Counted from the first letter of the stretch, positions 39,577-49,895 are shown. The stretch: 64,000 bases of DNA from Polyangiaceae bacterium (GCA_020633235.1 JACKEA010000002.1:868001-932000); one strand, 5' to 3'. A program made the numbers and translations. The notes: generated from the letters alone by a model not told the origin.

Positions 39577-40068
39577 CTATTTCACGCCCAATAGCTCGAT
39601 CTCGAAGATCAGCGTCGCGTTCGCGGGGATCTTCCCCCGAGCTCGGTCCTTGTAACCGAGCTCCGGCGGAATCGTCACGCGGCGTACCTCGCCCACCTGC
39701 ATTCCATCCACACAGCGCTCGAAGCCCTCGATCGCGTGCTGCCTTCCGAGCTCGAATTCGAAGGGCGTACCGCGCTCGCGGCTGGAGTCGAACACGGTGC
39801 CGTCCTCCAACGTCCCGACGTAGTGCACCGCCACGCGCGTCCCGGGCACCGCGCGCGCGCCGCTGCCGGAAGCGAGCGTCTCGATCACGAGCCCGTCTTC
39901 GTCCACCCGAGAGGGCGGTGCGCTGACCTCACGTACGGGCGGCTCGCTGTCTTCGGTTTCGGGCTCGGGCTCGGGCACCTGAACGCGAGCGGGTGCCGAT
40001 TCCGGCGGCGGTGCCGGCGTCCGGGCGGCGCAACCTGCCAACAGAACGAGGACGAGCGCCCGCTTCAC
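39577..40068 (-). CDS. FKBP-type peptidyl-prolyl isomerase lipoprotein
   Basis: 163 aa from the GTG at 40068, which overlaps the stop of the upstream gene (GTGA). Short signal with lipobox LLAGC, then a Pro/Glu linker to about residue 55. The FKBP domain is complete: VAVHYVGTLEDGTVFDSSRE, FELGRQHAIEGFERCVDGMQ, VGEVRRVTIPPELGYKDRA and PANATLIFEIELLGV. It catalyses cis-trans proline isomerisation and helps fold secreted proteins, here anchored in the periplasm or outer membrane. Confidence 0.93.
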   Translation of the reverse strand: MKRALVLVLLAGCAARTPAPPPESAPARVQVPEPEPETEDSEPPVREVSAPPSRVDEDGLVIETLASGSGARAVPGTRVAVHYVGTLEDGTVFDSSRERGTPFEFELGRQHAIEGFERCVDGMQVGEVRRVTIPPELGYKDRARGKIPANATLIFEIELLGVK

Positions 40069-40571
40069 TTCCGGCCGCGCCAGTCGAACTTCAGGGCCTC
40101 TTCCAGCTCGGCGTTGAGCGACTTGATGAAACGCCAGCCGTCACGACTCTCGCTTCCCTGCCCCCGGGTACGCCAGCCCACCGCCAGCTGCCCCAGCGAG
40201 GCGCTCCCGATCGCCAACTGCCCCAGCGCGAACACCAAGCCAATGCTGATCTGCCCAATGGAGAGCAGACCAGTGGCGAGCTGACCCAAACCAAAGAGCA
40301 CGCCGGCGCCCCCGGCGCCCATCGCCACCACGCCGGCACCGGCAACGCCCACGTAGAGCACTCCCACGCCAGGCCCACCAACCGACACGATGGCCGGGGA
40401 CTCCACGTCGTCCGTGCTGGCGTTGATGCGCAACACCGGAACCCCCATCACCTGCGTGGTGGACACCTTGTTGCCGTGGGCATCTTCCACCGTGGAGGTG
40501 AACAAGGCCATCCCAAGGGTGGTCACCACGATCACGACCAACAGACCCACGAAACGTTTCACGATGGACAC
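40065..40571 (-). CDS. Membrane protein with short Gly-rich repeats
   Basis: 168 aa from the GTG at 40571 (GGGGACC upstream). One N-terminal helix (FVGLLVVIVVTTLGMALF) is followed by a small domain. A tract from about residue 63 to 130 repeats a five-residue-like rhythm, with steps such as GLGQLATG, LLSIGQISIG, LVFALGQLAIG and SASLGQLAVG. The regular Gly and aliphatic spacing suggests a beta-helix or a tightly packed membrane-facing sheet. The C-terminus is charged. I do not recognise the family. It is the upstream partner of the FKBP lipoprotein, coupled by a 4-bp overlap. Confidence 0.7.
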   Translation of the reverse strand: MSIVKRFVGLLVVIVVTTLGMALFTSTVEDAHGNKVSTTQVMGVPVLRINASTDDVESPAIVSVGGPGVGVLYVGVAGAGVVAMGAGGAGVLFGLGQLATGLLSIGQISIGLVFALGQLAIGSASLGQLAVGWRTRGQGSESRDGWRFIKSLNAELEEALKFDWRGRK

Positions 40572-40610
40572 GATACCGGTCCCCGCGGCGTTTCGCTATC
40601 CTCGCGCGGA

Positions 40611-41591
40611 GTGGCCGTCGTCATCGTTCAGCGGTTGACCCCGAAGCGCTGCGAGCAAGTCTCGGTCGCCGAGGGCTTTGCCCCCGCCGCCGAGGAGCGT
40701 GCCACGCCCCCCGCCTACCTGGAGCTGGCGAGCCCGCTCGCAGCGAAGCTGGCGCGGCTGTTCGAACGCAGCCTGCGCTGGGTGAGCGTCGCCCTGTGGC
40801 TCTCTCCGCTGCTGCTCGTCCCCAAGGCGATGTTCAACGTGGTCGACCCGCGGCTGAGCGACGCCGTCACGCTGCTGTTCGTGGCGCTGGTCCTCGGCTT
40901 CTTCTCGATTCTGATCTCGTTCATCGTCTTTCGCCTGGTCACCGGCAGCGTCGAGGAACAAGAGCACGTCGTGCTCGTCCCGTTCACCGAGCCCAAGACC
41001 AGGCCCCGCGCGGCGCGCATCCCGCGCCAACAAGTCAGTGGCCACGTGCGCGCGGATTCGCTGCGACCGCTCGTGGGCAAGAGGATCCGGGTGCGCGGCG
41101 TGCTCACGGCGCTCGAGCAGAGCGCCGGCGAGGTGCTGCGTGACAGCTGGGCGGAAGACGGCGAGGGCTACTCCCGGATGCTCCTGACCCGAGACGCCGC
41201 CGTCGAAACGGCCATGGTGCCGGTGCGCCTGGATCTCTCGGTTCCGCCGCTGGTGGTCGCCGAGGCGATGGACGACGAAGCGCACGCGCGTTTTCGCGCC
41301 CTGCCCGAGCGCGCGCAGGAGCTCTTGGCTCCGCGCGGCAAGGACGCTTGGCTTCGCGAGCACCTGGACGCCTCCACCGTGATGCTGCGCGACGGCGACG
41401 AGATCGAGGTGGAAGGCTGGGTGGACTCCGTCTTGGAGGACGCCAGCGACCTGATTTCCGCTTCCGGCCCGCGGTCGGTTCCGGGCGCGTATCGCGCGGC
41501 GCCCCAGGGCCACGCAGGGCTGGTGCTCCGCTCCACGGCGACCGAACCGATGATCCTCCGCCGCGTCGCAGGCGCTGGGCGTCGCCGGTAG
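40611..41591 (+). CDS. Membrane protein of unknown function
   Basis: 326 aa from a GTG at 40611. Two closely spaced helices (VALWLSPLLLVPKAMFNV and AVTLLFVALVLGFFSILISF) lie at about residues 60-110. A large soluble C-terminal domain rich in short strands follows (RVRGVLTALEQSAGEVLRD and GDEIEVEGWVDSVLED), possibly OB-like. No catalytic motif stands out. It is divergent from the Gly-repeat membrane protein gene with only about 39 bp between starts and lies 40 bp before the kinase gene, perhaps in one operon with it. Confidence 0.7.
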   Translation: MAVVIVQRLTPKRCEQVSVAEGFAPAAEERATPPAYLELASPLAAKLARLFERSLRWVSVALWLSPLLLVPKAMFNVVDPRLSDAVTLLFVALVLGFFSILISFIVFRLVTGSVEEQEHVVLVPFTEPKTRPRAARIPRQQVSGHVRADSLRPLVGKRIRVRGVLTALEQSAGEVLRDSWAEDGEGYSRMLLTRDAAVETAMVPVRLDLSVPPLVVAEAMDDEAHARFRALPERAQELLAPRGKDAWLREHLDASTVMLRDGDEIEVEGWVDSVLEDASDLISASGPRSVPGAYRAAPQGHAGLVLRSTATEPMILRRVAGAGRRR

Positions 41592-41631
41592 TGGACGGCC
41601 GAAAGACCCTCTGCAATTCTCCCGACCGCCC

Positions 41632-43299
<1,668 letters not shown>

Positions 43300-43714
43300 C
43301 GCCCACCCCGGCGTCCGCCAGGGCCTTTTCCGCGCCGCCTCGACAAGACCAAGCGTCTACTTTTGGCTCTCCTGACATCTTCGTGGGGTGAGGAATCGTT
43401 GGCTTTGTGCGCCTGTCGCCACGTTTCGGCCATCGGGAATGAGGCGAAGGGAGGCGCTGTCGAGCTCCGCAATCGAGCCCGGTGCTTCTTTGACGCACAA
43501 CGCGGAAAGGGTTCAGGAAAGGTGTCGCCGTTCAGATGCGTGCCCTTCGCCAGCGAATGGAACGCGCGCAGCGCGTGGCGCGAGCTCCTCGAAGAAAGTC
43601 GCGAAGCGATGTCGAATTCAGTGGACAGGATCCTGGGCACACCGAACGCTGCTCGTCGCCGCGCGGTTGCGAGGGCCAGGCGCATCGCAGCGTCTCCGGC
43701 GCGCACGCGACGAA
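43300..43714. other. Intergenic region without a recognisable gene
   Basis: About 415 bp after the kinase stop. The only hairpin is at the very start (GACGCC/GGCGTC, 43298-43315, with a TTTT about ten bases later). Open frames here have no family-like features on either strand. It may contain the unrecognisable 5' part of the HNH-gene remnant that follows. Confidence 0.5.
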
Positions 43715-44264
43715 GAGCTATCCCCTCGCGCAACGTTCGCGCGTGGAGCCGCTGTCGGAGCGGCGCTTCCTCGTGCATTTCAGCGGCAGCGCGGAGCTGA
43801 AGGCTAGGGGGCCCGTCCGAGAATCGCAGCTGCTACGACCGCCGATCCTCTCGCTGCGGGCGTGCGGCCTCGTTGCTGCGCTCCTCGAGCTACTTCAGTA
43901 GCCCTCCGGTGCTCGCTCCTCGGGCGCCCGCCTCGCTTCGGTCTCGGCGGTCTCGCTACGCTGCTATTCTCGGACGGGCCCCAAGCTCGAGCACGCCCAG
44001 AACCTGATGAGCCACGTGAACCGGAAGCTCGAGGTCGTCTTCGAACGTGCCCTCGACGCGCTGATTCGCGAGCTCGAGAACAAGCAGTGGGGCAAGACCG
44101 AGCGGCCGCGACGCTCCGGGGGTCGCAAGGACCGAAGGCCGAGCCGTGCGGACAAGCGTGAAGTCTACGAACGCGACCGCGCCGGACCAGAAAACCATGA
44201 CCCGGGTGAATGGCACGTCCCTCTGAGCCCTCCTCATCGCATTCAGGCACCCACGGATGTGTGA
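43715..44264 (+). pseudogene. HNH endonuclease gene remnant, interrupted
   Basis: Two plus-strand pieces fit the non-catalytic middle of the HNH endonuclease family common in myxobacteria. The first reads RVEPLSERRFLVHFSGSAEL (up to 43805). The second starts at 43983: KLEHAQNLMSH, then VFERALDALIRELENKQWGK, TERPR and ADKREVYERDR. Joining 43805 to 43983 gives an uninterrupted frame (AELKA then KLEHAQ). The 177 bp between them are a foreign insert with stops. After KREVYERD the expected Cys- and His-bearing HNH catalytic domain is missing, and no proper N-terminus is found. The gene is therefore dead. The family call rests on remembered motif order, not a search. Confidence 0.55.
43806..43982. 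mobile_element. MITE-like insert with about 37-bp imperfect terminal inverted repeats
   Basis: The left end GGGGCCCGTCCGAGAAT (43808-43824) is the exact reverse complement of the right end (43966-43982). After one mismatch a further GCAGC matches, and a GACCGCC block recurs near position 37 of each arm. The interior is about 100 bp with stops and no coding capacity. It sits cleanly between two codons of the HNH remnant. No target duplication longer than one base is visible. No transposase in the window shares these ends. Confidence 0.6.
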
Positions 44265-44271
44265 GGAGAGC

Positions 44272-45822
44272 CTACTTTTGTTGGTGCGCCGCGGAACCTC
44301 GCGCCCCAGCCCGCTCGGCCACGAACCGCGAAAGGTGTCGCGCCAGCGCGTAGATCGGTATCTGCGGCGGTCCGCCGATGCTGGTCGGGAACAGCGAGCC
44401 GTCCAGCACGAAGAGCCCGTTGATCTGATGATGCTCGCCGGTGCTCTTGACGACGGCGCGTCGTGGGTCGTCGCCGAGGCTCAGGGTGCCCATGGGATGA
44501 ACCGCGGCCATGGCGATGTTGTGGGGGCGCGCCACGGAGTCCGGCACGCTCTCCACCTGGTCGGGGCGAGACAGCTCCACTGGGGGCACGCTGGGCACCA
44601 ATACGCGCTTGGCGCCGCCTGCGAAGAGCAGCTTGGCGCAGGCGCGGATGCCGCGGGCCAGCTGCACCACGTCGGCGTCGCTGAGCGTGTATTCGATCTT
44701 GGCGCGGCCATCGCGCTTGGCGCTGACGCGCCCGCTGCTCTCGTCGTGGAGCATGGCCGTCAACACGGCGATGTTTCGATAGCGCAGCATCCACTCGCGG
44801 TGCTTCTGCCCGAAACCGGGCAGCATGATGGCGGCCCCTATGGGATGCGCGAACACCGTCGTGATCCACACGCGCTTGTCGCTGCCCGGCGCGTAATCCA
44901 AGAGCTCGGTGCACTCGAAGCTCTGGGGGATCCCTTTCCAGCCGACGACCTCTTCGTCGAACAGCCCTGCCACGGCCACCCCGGGATGCATGCGGAGCCC
45001 GCGCCCGAGGCGCGCGTGCGGATCCGGCAGGTCGCTCTTCACGCCGATCACGGCGCTGCCGACGGCGCTGCCCGAGAGCACCACCACGCGCGCCTTCACG
45101 CTCACGTTGGCGTGAGGGCGACCGCGGGAGTCGAGGGCATGGCCCGCCACGCCCGTCGCCTCGTGGCCGTCGTGGATCACGCGCTCGATGCGCACGTCCG
45201 TGACCACGTTGGCGCCGTGGCTCTTGGCGTCCGGAATCAGGATCTTGGCGGCGTTCTGCTTGGCGCCGTAGGGGCAACCGAGCTCGCAGAACCCGGTGCC
45301 CTGGCAGCCCACGCGGTTGTGACGGAGGGGCCCCCCGCGCCAGCCGAGGGCGCGCACGCCGCGCTCGAGGATGCGGTTGTTCTCGTTTCTGCGGTCCGCC
45401 TCCACGAGAGAAACGCTGAGGTCATTCTCGACGCTCTCGAACACCGGAGCCAGCTCCGCCTCACTCGCGCCACTCACGGCAAAGTCCCGAGCCCAATGCT
45501 CCAGGATCTCCTTGGGCAAGCGCTTGCACAGGTTGATGTTGTGCACGGTGGAGCCGCCCAGGCTGCGTCCGCCCAGCACGCGAATCGCGAGATCCGTGGT
45601 GGAACGGCCGCCACGTTCCTGGAACAGCTTCGGCATCATCTCTTCTTCGCGCTGGGTCATCTCCGGAAGCGCGAGCTCGGGCCCTTCTTCCAGGAGCACG
45701 ACTTTGGCACCGCGCACGGCGAGCTCCCGCGCCGCCATGCCACCGCCGGCACCACTGCCCACGATCACCACGTCGGCTTCGAGGGAGAGGTCCCCATCGA
45801 TGTCTCGCGCGCGGAGGCTCAC
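44272..45822 (-). CDS. GMC-family FAD oxidoreductase
   Basis: 516 aa from the GTG at 45822, overlapping the stop of the Tat-type subunit gene. The FAD loop is VVIVGSGAGGGMAARELA. The Cys-bearing segment CQGTGFCELGCPYGAKQ is typical of long-chain alcohol or sugar GMC enzymes. Active-site histidines lie in AVHPMGTLSLG, and the closing FAD motif is LFVLDGSLFPTSIGGPPQ. No signal peptide of its own; it may be exported by piggy-backing on the Tat partner. Together they resemble the membrane-linked gluconate/sorbitol-type dehydrogenases that pass electrons to the respiratory chain. The last codons coincide with a REP-like repeat. Confidence 0.9.
   Translation of the reverse strand: MSLRARDIDGDLSLEADVVIVGSGAGGGMAARELAVRGAKVVLLEEGPELALPEMTQREEEMMPKLFQERGGRSTTDLAIRVLGGRSLGGSTVHNINLCKRLPKEILEHWARDFAVSGASEAELAPVFESVENDLSVSLVEADRRNENNRILERGVRALGWRGGPLRHNRVGCQGTGFCELGCPYGAKQNAAKILIPDAKSHGANVVTDVRIERVIHDGHEATGVAGHALDSRGRPHANVSVKARVVVLSGSAVGSAVIGVKSDLPDPHARLGRGLRMHPGVAVAGLFDEEVVGWKGIPQSFECTELLDYAPGSDKRVWITTVFAHPIGAAIMLPGFGQKHREWMLRYRNIAVLTAMLHDESSGRVSAKRDGRAKIEYTLSDADVVQLARGIRACAKLLFAGGAKRVLVPSVPPVELSRPDQVESVPDSVARPHNIAMAAVHPMGTLSLGDDPRRAVVKSTGEHHQINGLFVLDGSLFPTSIGGPPQIPIYALARHLSRFVAERAGARGSAAHQQK
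44276..44304 (+). repeat. REP-like interspersed repeat inside the 3' end of a gene
   Basis: TTTTGTTGGTGCGCCGCGGA then ACCTCGCGCC. It overlaps the last codons of the GMC oxidoreductase gene, where it encodes the C-terminal AHQQK on the other strand. The head TTTTGTTGGT is perfect; the hairpin is weakened. Confidence 0.55.
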
Positions 45823-46310
45823 GACTTGTCCCACTTCACGACGGGGCCGTCGTAGCCGATGGCCGCCCAGCTCTCCGGGCGGCGATACAAGGCCATCATG
45901 CTCAGCGCCTTGAGCGCCTGAAAGCCTCCGCGGAGCAGCCCCACGGGGCTCTGCTCCAGGGCGGCGAGCACGTCGTCCTGCTCTCGGGACGAGAGTGCGC
46001 TGAAACGCCGGAAATAGCCCTTGACCAGCGGCATCACGTGCTCCACCACTCCCAAGAGCCGGAGCAAGTCCGTGCGATCCGCATCGGCCATGTCCACCAA
46101 GTACTCGTCCGCCCATTCGGCGACGGGCGCGCCCTCCGGCGCCAGGACCCGCGCCCCGAACGCGGACAGCACCACGTACTGCCAGGGCGCGAGGACCTGG
46201 AGCTTCACGTGGTCCGGCACGGAATAGCCGCCGGCACGCACCAGCGCGATGCCGGTCCCTCCGACGACCGCGCCGGCGCCCACCAGCGCAATGAAGCGCC
46301 GGCGCTTCAT
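45819..46310 (-). CDS. Gluconate 2-dehydrogenase subunit 3-like protein with Tat signal
   Basis: 163 aa from the ATG at 46310 (overlaps the peptidase stop, ATGA). The N-terminus MKRRRFIALVGAGAVVGG is a twin-arginine signal. The remainder matches the small-subunit family: VLSAFGARVLAPEG, EWADEYLVDM, GYFRRFSALSSREQDDVLAA and ALSMMALYRRPESWAAIGYD. It is co-translated with the GMC subunit, so the two probably fold together in the cytoplasm and cross by the Tat route. A cytochrome c subunit, which usually completes such enzymes, is not seen here. Confidence 0.87.
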   Translation of the reverse strand: MKRRRFIALVGAGAVVGGTGIALVRAGGYSVPDHVKLQVLAPWQYVVLSAFGARVLAPEGAPVAEWADEYLVDMADADRTDLLRLLGVVEHVMPLVKGYFRRFSALSSREQDDVLAALEQSPVGLLRGGFQALKALSMMALYRRPESWAAIGYDGPVVKWDKS

Positions 46311-47320
46311 CCCTGCTCCCCGTTGGCCAGCTGGGAGAGGGCGACGAAGAGCCCCTGAGTCACTCGCGCCATGCGATCGAAGTCGAGGCGGTCCGGAGTG
46401 TCGGTAGGCTTGTGGTAGTGCGGGTAGCGAAACGGTGCGGTGTCCGTGACCATGATGGCCGGCACGCCGATCTGCCAGAACGACCAGTGATCCGACCAGC
46501 CCACTCCAGGTAGCTCCGCGGGCAAGCTGTCCGACTCCACCGGGAGGGAGGCACCCTTGGACAGCGCAGCGCTGAAGCGATCCACCAGCGGAGCGGAGCG
46601 CTCGTCGCCCACCACGGCGACGAAATTGCCCACGTCGGGGTGCTTCTTCGCCAGCGGAGCGGGGTAGCGCTGGCTGCCGGGAGCGTCGGAAAAGACTCCG
46701 ATGCTCTCCACACTGACCATCGCGACCGCCGTCTCTCCGCGCGCGGCCAGCGCCTTGGCGTACACCAGGCTGCCCATCTGGGGCGTCTGGAAGAAGGGCG
46801 GCTCTTCGTTCACGAACCACACGAAGCGCAGGGTGCGCTTCGGCTGCGTCTTGGCGAAGCGCCGCGCGAGGGCCAGGACGGCGGCAACGCCGCTGGCGTT
46901 GTCGTCGGCTCCGGGGCTGCCGGAGGCGCTGTCGTAGTGCGCACCCACAATCACCAACTCCGAACCCCGGGCGCCGCCGCGGACCTCGGTAGCGAGATTC
47001 TGCGCGGCGACCTCGCCGACCTCGTAACCTTCGCGGTGAACCCCGAGTCCCGCTGCGTCCAGCTCGTCGGCGATCCAATCCGCGGCGGAGGCGAGCTCCC
47101 ACTTCTTGTCCACGTTGCGCTCGCCGATCTTCGCCAGGGCGTGCACGTCTTTGTCGAGCTCCGTCCGCAGCGCCTGCTCCTCGGCGGTCAGCGGCGCGGG
47201 AGCCGCGGGCTCGACCTCGGGGGGCGCCTCGACGGGGGGCTCGGGCGGGGTGGCGCGCGGCGGCGGCGGAGTCCCGCAAGAAACGAGGGTCAGCGAAAGG
47301 CCCACGGCGAACGCGCGCAT
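46307..47320 (-). CDS. M28-family zinc aminopeptidase lipoprotein
   Basis: 337 aa from the ATG at 47320, lipobox LTLVSC, then a Pro/Glu-rich linker. M28 zinc ligands are in order: VGAHYDSASGS, GADDNASGVAAVLALAR, FVNEEPPFF, then SVESIGVFS and SDHWSFWQIG, with a final YPHYHKPTDTPDRL. All metal residues (His, Asp, Glu, Asp, His) are present, so it should be active. Anchored in the outer membrane, it would trim peptides outside the cell, fitting a predatory or proteolytic lifestyle. First gene of the three-gene overlap-coupled operon. Confidence 0.92.
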   Translation of the reverse strand: MRAFAVGLSLTLVSCGTPPPPRATPPEPPVEAPPEVEPAAPAPLTAEEQALRTELDKDVHALAKIGERNVDKKWELASAADWIADELDAAGLGVHREGYEVGEVAAQNLATEVRGGARGSELVIVGAHYDSASGSPGADDNASGVAAVLALARRFAKTQPKRTLRFVWFVNEEPPFFQTPQMGSLVYAKALAARGETAVAMVSVESIGVFSDAPGSQRYPAPLAKKHPDVGNFVAVVGDERSAPLVDRFSAALSKGASLPVESDSLPAELPGVGWSDHWSFWQIGVPAIMVTDTAPFRYPHYHKPTDTPDRLDFDRMARVTQGLFVALSQLANGEQG

Positions 47321-47401
47321 GCTGCCCTTATGGTCAGGGCTCGGCCGGCGGGCAAGTGCGGGCTTGAGCCGTTCGGCGCCGTCCGATAACGTGCCCTTCC
47401 T

Positions 47402-47917
47402 TTGGCGGAGACGGCGCCCAAATCCCCCCTGGTCGGCGTGATCATGGGATCCCGGAGCGACTGGGAAACCTTGCGCCACGCGGCGGACGCGCTGACGGAG
47501 CTCGGAGTTGCGCACGAGGTGCGGGTCGTGAGCGCGCACCGCACCCCGGACTTACTGTTCGAGTACGCGGCGGGTGCCGAGGCGCGCGGGCTGGAGGTCA
47601 TCATCGCGGGAGCCGGCGGCGCCGCCCACTTGCCCGGCATGGTCGCCTCCAAGACCGTGCTCCCGGTGTTGGGCGTCCCGGTGCAGAGCAAGGCGCTGTC
47701 CGGAATGGACTCGCTGCTCTCCATCGTACAGATGCCCGCCGGCATCCCCGTCGGCACGTTGGCGATTGGGCGCGCCGGCGCTACCAACGCCGCGCTCTTG
47801 GCCGCCGCCATCGTGGGGCAACGTCACCTCGAGGTCCGCGAGGCGCTACGCACCTTCCGCGCGCAACAGACCGATCGCGTGTTGGCCGATTCCGATCCGC
47901 GAGTGCCTCAGAAGTAG
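47402..47917 (+). CDS. purE: N5-carboxyaminoimidazole ribonucleotide mutase
   Basis: 171 aa. Class I PurE: VGVIMGSRSDWETLRHAADA, the conserved VVSAHRTPDLLFEYA and IIAGAGGAAHLPGMVAS, then GVPVQSKALSGMDSLLSIVQ and MPAGIPVGTLAIG. It converts N5-CAIR to CAIR in purine synthesis. The start appears to be TTG at 47402, since no ATG or GTG lies before the first conserved strand in frame. One base separates its stop from the purK start. Confidence 0.95.
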   Translation: MAETAPKSPLVGVIMGSRSDWETLRHAADALTELGVAHEVRVVSAHRTPDLLFEYAAGAEARGLEVIIAGAGGAAHLPGMVASKTVLPVLGVPVQSKALSGMDSLLSIVQMPAGIPVGTLAIGRAGATNAALLAAAIVGQRHLEVREALRTFRAQQTDRVLADSDPRVPQK

Positions 47918-47918
47918 C

Positions 47919-49016
47919 ATGAAGCTCGGAATCCTCGGCGCGGGTCAGCTCGGACGCATGCTCGCTCTCGCGGGCTACCCGCTGGGGCTCGACTTCGTGT
48001 TCTTGGATCCCAAGGCGGGCGCCCCGGCGGGGCTGATCGCCAAGCAGATCGTGGCGCCCTGGGACGATCCCGAGGCTCTCGACGCGATGGCCCACGTGGA
48101 CGTGGTGAGCTACGAGTTCGAGAGCGTGCCCGACGTGGCGGCGCGGACGCTGGCGGAGCACGTGCCCGTGTGGCCGCCTCCGGCGGCGTTGTACGTGGCT
48201 CAAGATCGCCTGCGCGAGAAAGAGACGTTCCGAGAGCTCGGCATCGACACCGCGCCCTTCGCCGCCGTGGAGAGCGAGGCGGAGCTGCGCCAAGCGATCA
48301 AGGGCATCGGGGTGCCCGCGGTGCTGAAAACCCGTCGCTTCGGCTACGACGGCAAGGGGCAGTTCGTGCTGCGCAGCACGGAGGACGTGCCCAAGGCCTG
48401 GTCGGCCATCGGCGGCGTTCCGCTGCTGCTCGAGGGCTTCGTCGAGTTCAGCCGGGAGCTCAGCATTCTCGGTGTGCGGGGTCAGCGCGGAGAGACCGCG
48501 TTCTATCCACTGGTGGAGAACGAGCACGAGCGCGGCATCCTGCGCACTTCCCGCGCGCCCGCCCCAAACGTGCCCGTGGAGCTCCAGCAGCGGGCGGAAG
48601 CGATCAGCGGCAGGTTGCTCGAGCACCTGGGCTACGTCGGGGTGCTCGCGCTCGAGCTGTTCGACGTCGGGGGACGTCTGTTCGCCAACGAGATAGCGCC
48701 GCGCGTCCACAACTCCGGGCACTGGACCATCGAAGGGGCTCGCACCAGCCAGTTCGAGAATCACCTGCGCGCCGTCGTGGGCCTGCCCCTCGGTGATCCC
48801 GGCGCCCTGGGCCCAGCCGCCATGGTCAACCTGCTCGGGCGGATCCCCGAGCCGGCGGCGCTCTTGGCCGTGGAAGATCTGCACCTGCACGACTACCGCA
48901 AGGCGCCGCGGCCGGATCGCAAGGTGGGGCACGTCACCGTCCGGGCGCCGGATTTCGCCGAGCTCGAGCGGCGCGTTGCCCAGGTGAACGCGCTGCTCAC
49001 CGACAAAACCGGCTGA
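47919..49016 (+). CDS. purK: 5-(carboxyamino)imidazole ribonucleotide synthase
   Basis: 365 aa from the ATG at 47919. ATP-grasp enzyme of purine synthesis that makes N5-CAIR from AIR, bicarbonate and ATP. Marks: the N-terminal LGILGAGQLGRMLALAGYPL, VVSYEFESVP, the ATP-binding AVLKTRRFGYDGKGQFVL, FVEFSRELSILGVRG, FANEIAPRVHNSGHWTIEGA and TSQFENHLRAVVGLPLG. It directly follows purE, forming the standard purEK unit. Confidence 0.96.
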   Translation: MKLGILGAGQLGRMLALAGYPLGLDFVFLDPKAGAPAGLIAKQIVAPWDDPEALDAMAHVDVVSYEFESVPDVAARTLAEHVPVWPPPAALYVAQDRLREKETFRELGIDTAPFAAVESEAELRQAIKGIGVPAVLKTRRFGYDGKGQFVLRSTEDVPKAWSAIGGVPLLLEGFVEFSRELSILGVRGQRGETAFYPLVENEHERGILRTSRAPAPNVPVELQQRAEAISGRLLEHLGYVGVLALELFDVGGRLFANEIAPRVHNSGHWTIEGARTSQFENHLRAVVGLPLGDPGALGPAAMVNLLGRIPEPAALLAVEDLHLHDYRKAPRPDRKVGHVTVRAPDFAELERRVAQVNALLTDKTG

Positions 49017-49132
49017 AAGCCGCACACTTCTACCGCCGCCACGGGCGCGGAAAATTCCCGCGACAAGCGCCGAGGGCCGCGGATATGCTGCCCGCGCCGC
49101 GCGGCGGCACGAGCTTTTTCTCGGAGGAAGTC

Positions 49133-49879
49133 ATGAAAAAAGCACTATCGGCTCTGGTGGGTACGGCACTGTTCGCGATTACGGGTGCGGCCTTCGCGCA
49201 GCAGCAGTGGTCCGGCAGCTACTCGCCGTCCATGCCGTCGCGCTCCAGCGGCCTCGACAACATCGGCGAGGAGATGCAGTTCGTCTTCGGCGTGGACCGG
49301 GTGACGGCTCTGTCCTTCGATCGACTCACTTTCTCGCCGGACCAAGGTGACGACACCACCGTCAAGACGACCACGATTTCCTTGTTCGGCATCAACAACC
49401 AGAGCCTGCAGGGCGGCACTCCTTCCACAACGGTCCCCCGCTTGGCGCTCGACTACTTCGTTGCCGAAGGCATCAGCGTGGGTGGCTCACTGGTGTTCAT
49501 CAGCAGCAGCGGTACTCAAGAAACCGGGAGCCAATCTGCAGACCTTCCGACGGTCACCAATTTTCTCATCAGCCCGCGCGTTGGCTACGCCATGCAGTTC
49601 GACGAGACGTTCTCTTTCTGGCCGCGAGCGGGCATCACCTACATCAGCACCAAAGCGGACAGCGATGCCGACACAGAAAGCTGGCATGGACTCGATCTGA
49701 CCGTAGAAGGCATGTTCGGCATCTCGCCCTTCTCCCACTTCGCGATCTTGGTCGGGCCGTACTTGGATCTCGGCCTCAGCGGGACGGCGACCTCCGAACC
49801 ACAGGGCGGCCCGAGCACCGACACCGACGCCAAGCTCACCGGTTTCGGCCTCACCAGCAGCATCGTCGGATATTACTGA
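49133..49879 (+). CDS. Outer-membrane beta-barrel protein
   Basis: 248 aa from the ATG at 49133 with a strong GGAGGAAGTC site. Signal peptide ending in GAAFAQQ. The mature chain alternates polar and hydrophobic residues in strand-length blocks (VPRLALDYFVAEGISVGGSL, then VGYAMQFDETFSFWPRAGI and FAILVGPYLDLGLSG) and ends in the aromatic GYY expected for BAM-inserted barrels. It resembles OmpA/OmpW-like eight-strand barrels found across myxobacteria. Function beyond pore or surface structure is unknown. A GC hairpin follows the stop. Confidence 0.82.
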   Translation: MKKALSALVGTALFAITGAAFAQQQWSGSYSPSMPSRSSGLDNIGEEMQFVFGVDRVTALSFDRLTFSPDQGDDTTVKTTTISLFGINNQSLQGGTPSTTVPRLALDYFVAEGISVGGSLVFISSSGTQETGSQSADLPTVTNFLISPRVGYAMQFDETFSFWPRAGITYISTKADSDADTESWHGLDLTVEGMFGISPFSHFAILVGPYLDLGLSGTATSEPQGGPSTDTDAKLTGFGLTSSIVGYY

Positions 49880-49895
49880 GCGCTTCCGCTCCGTT

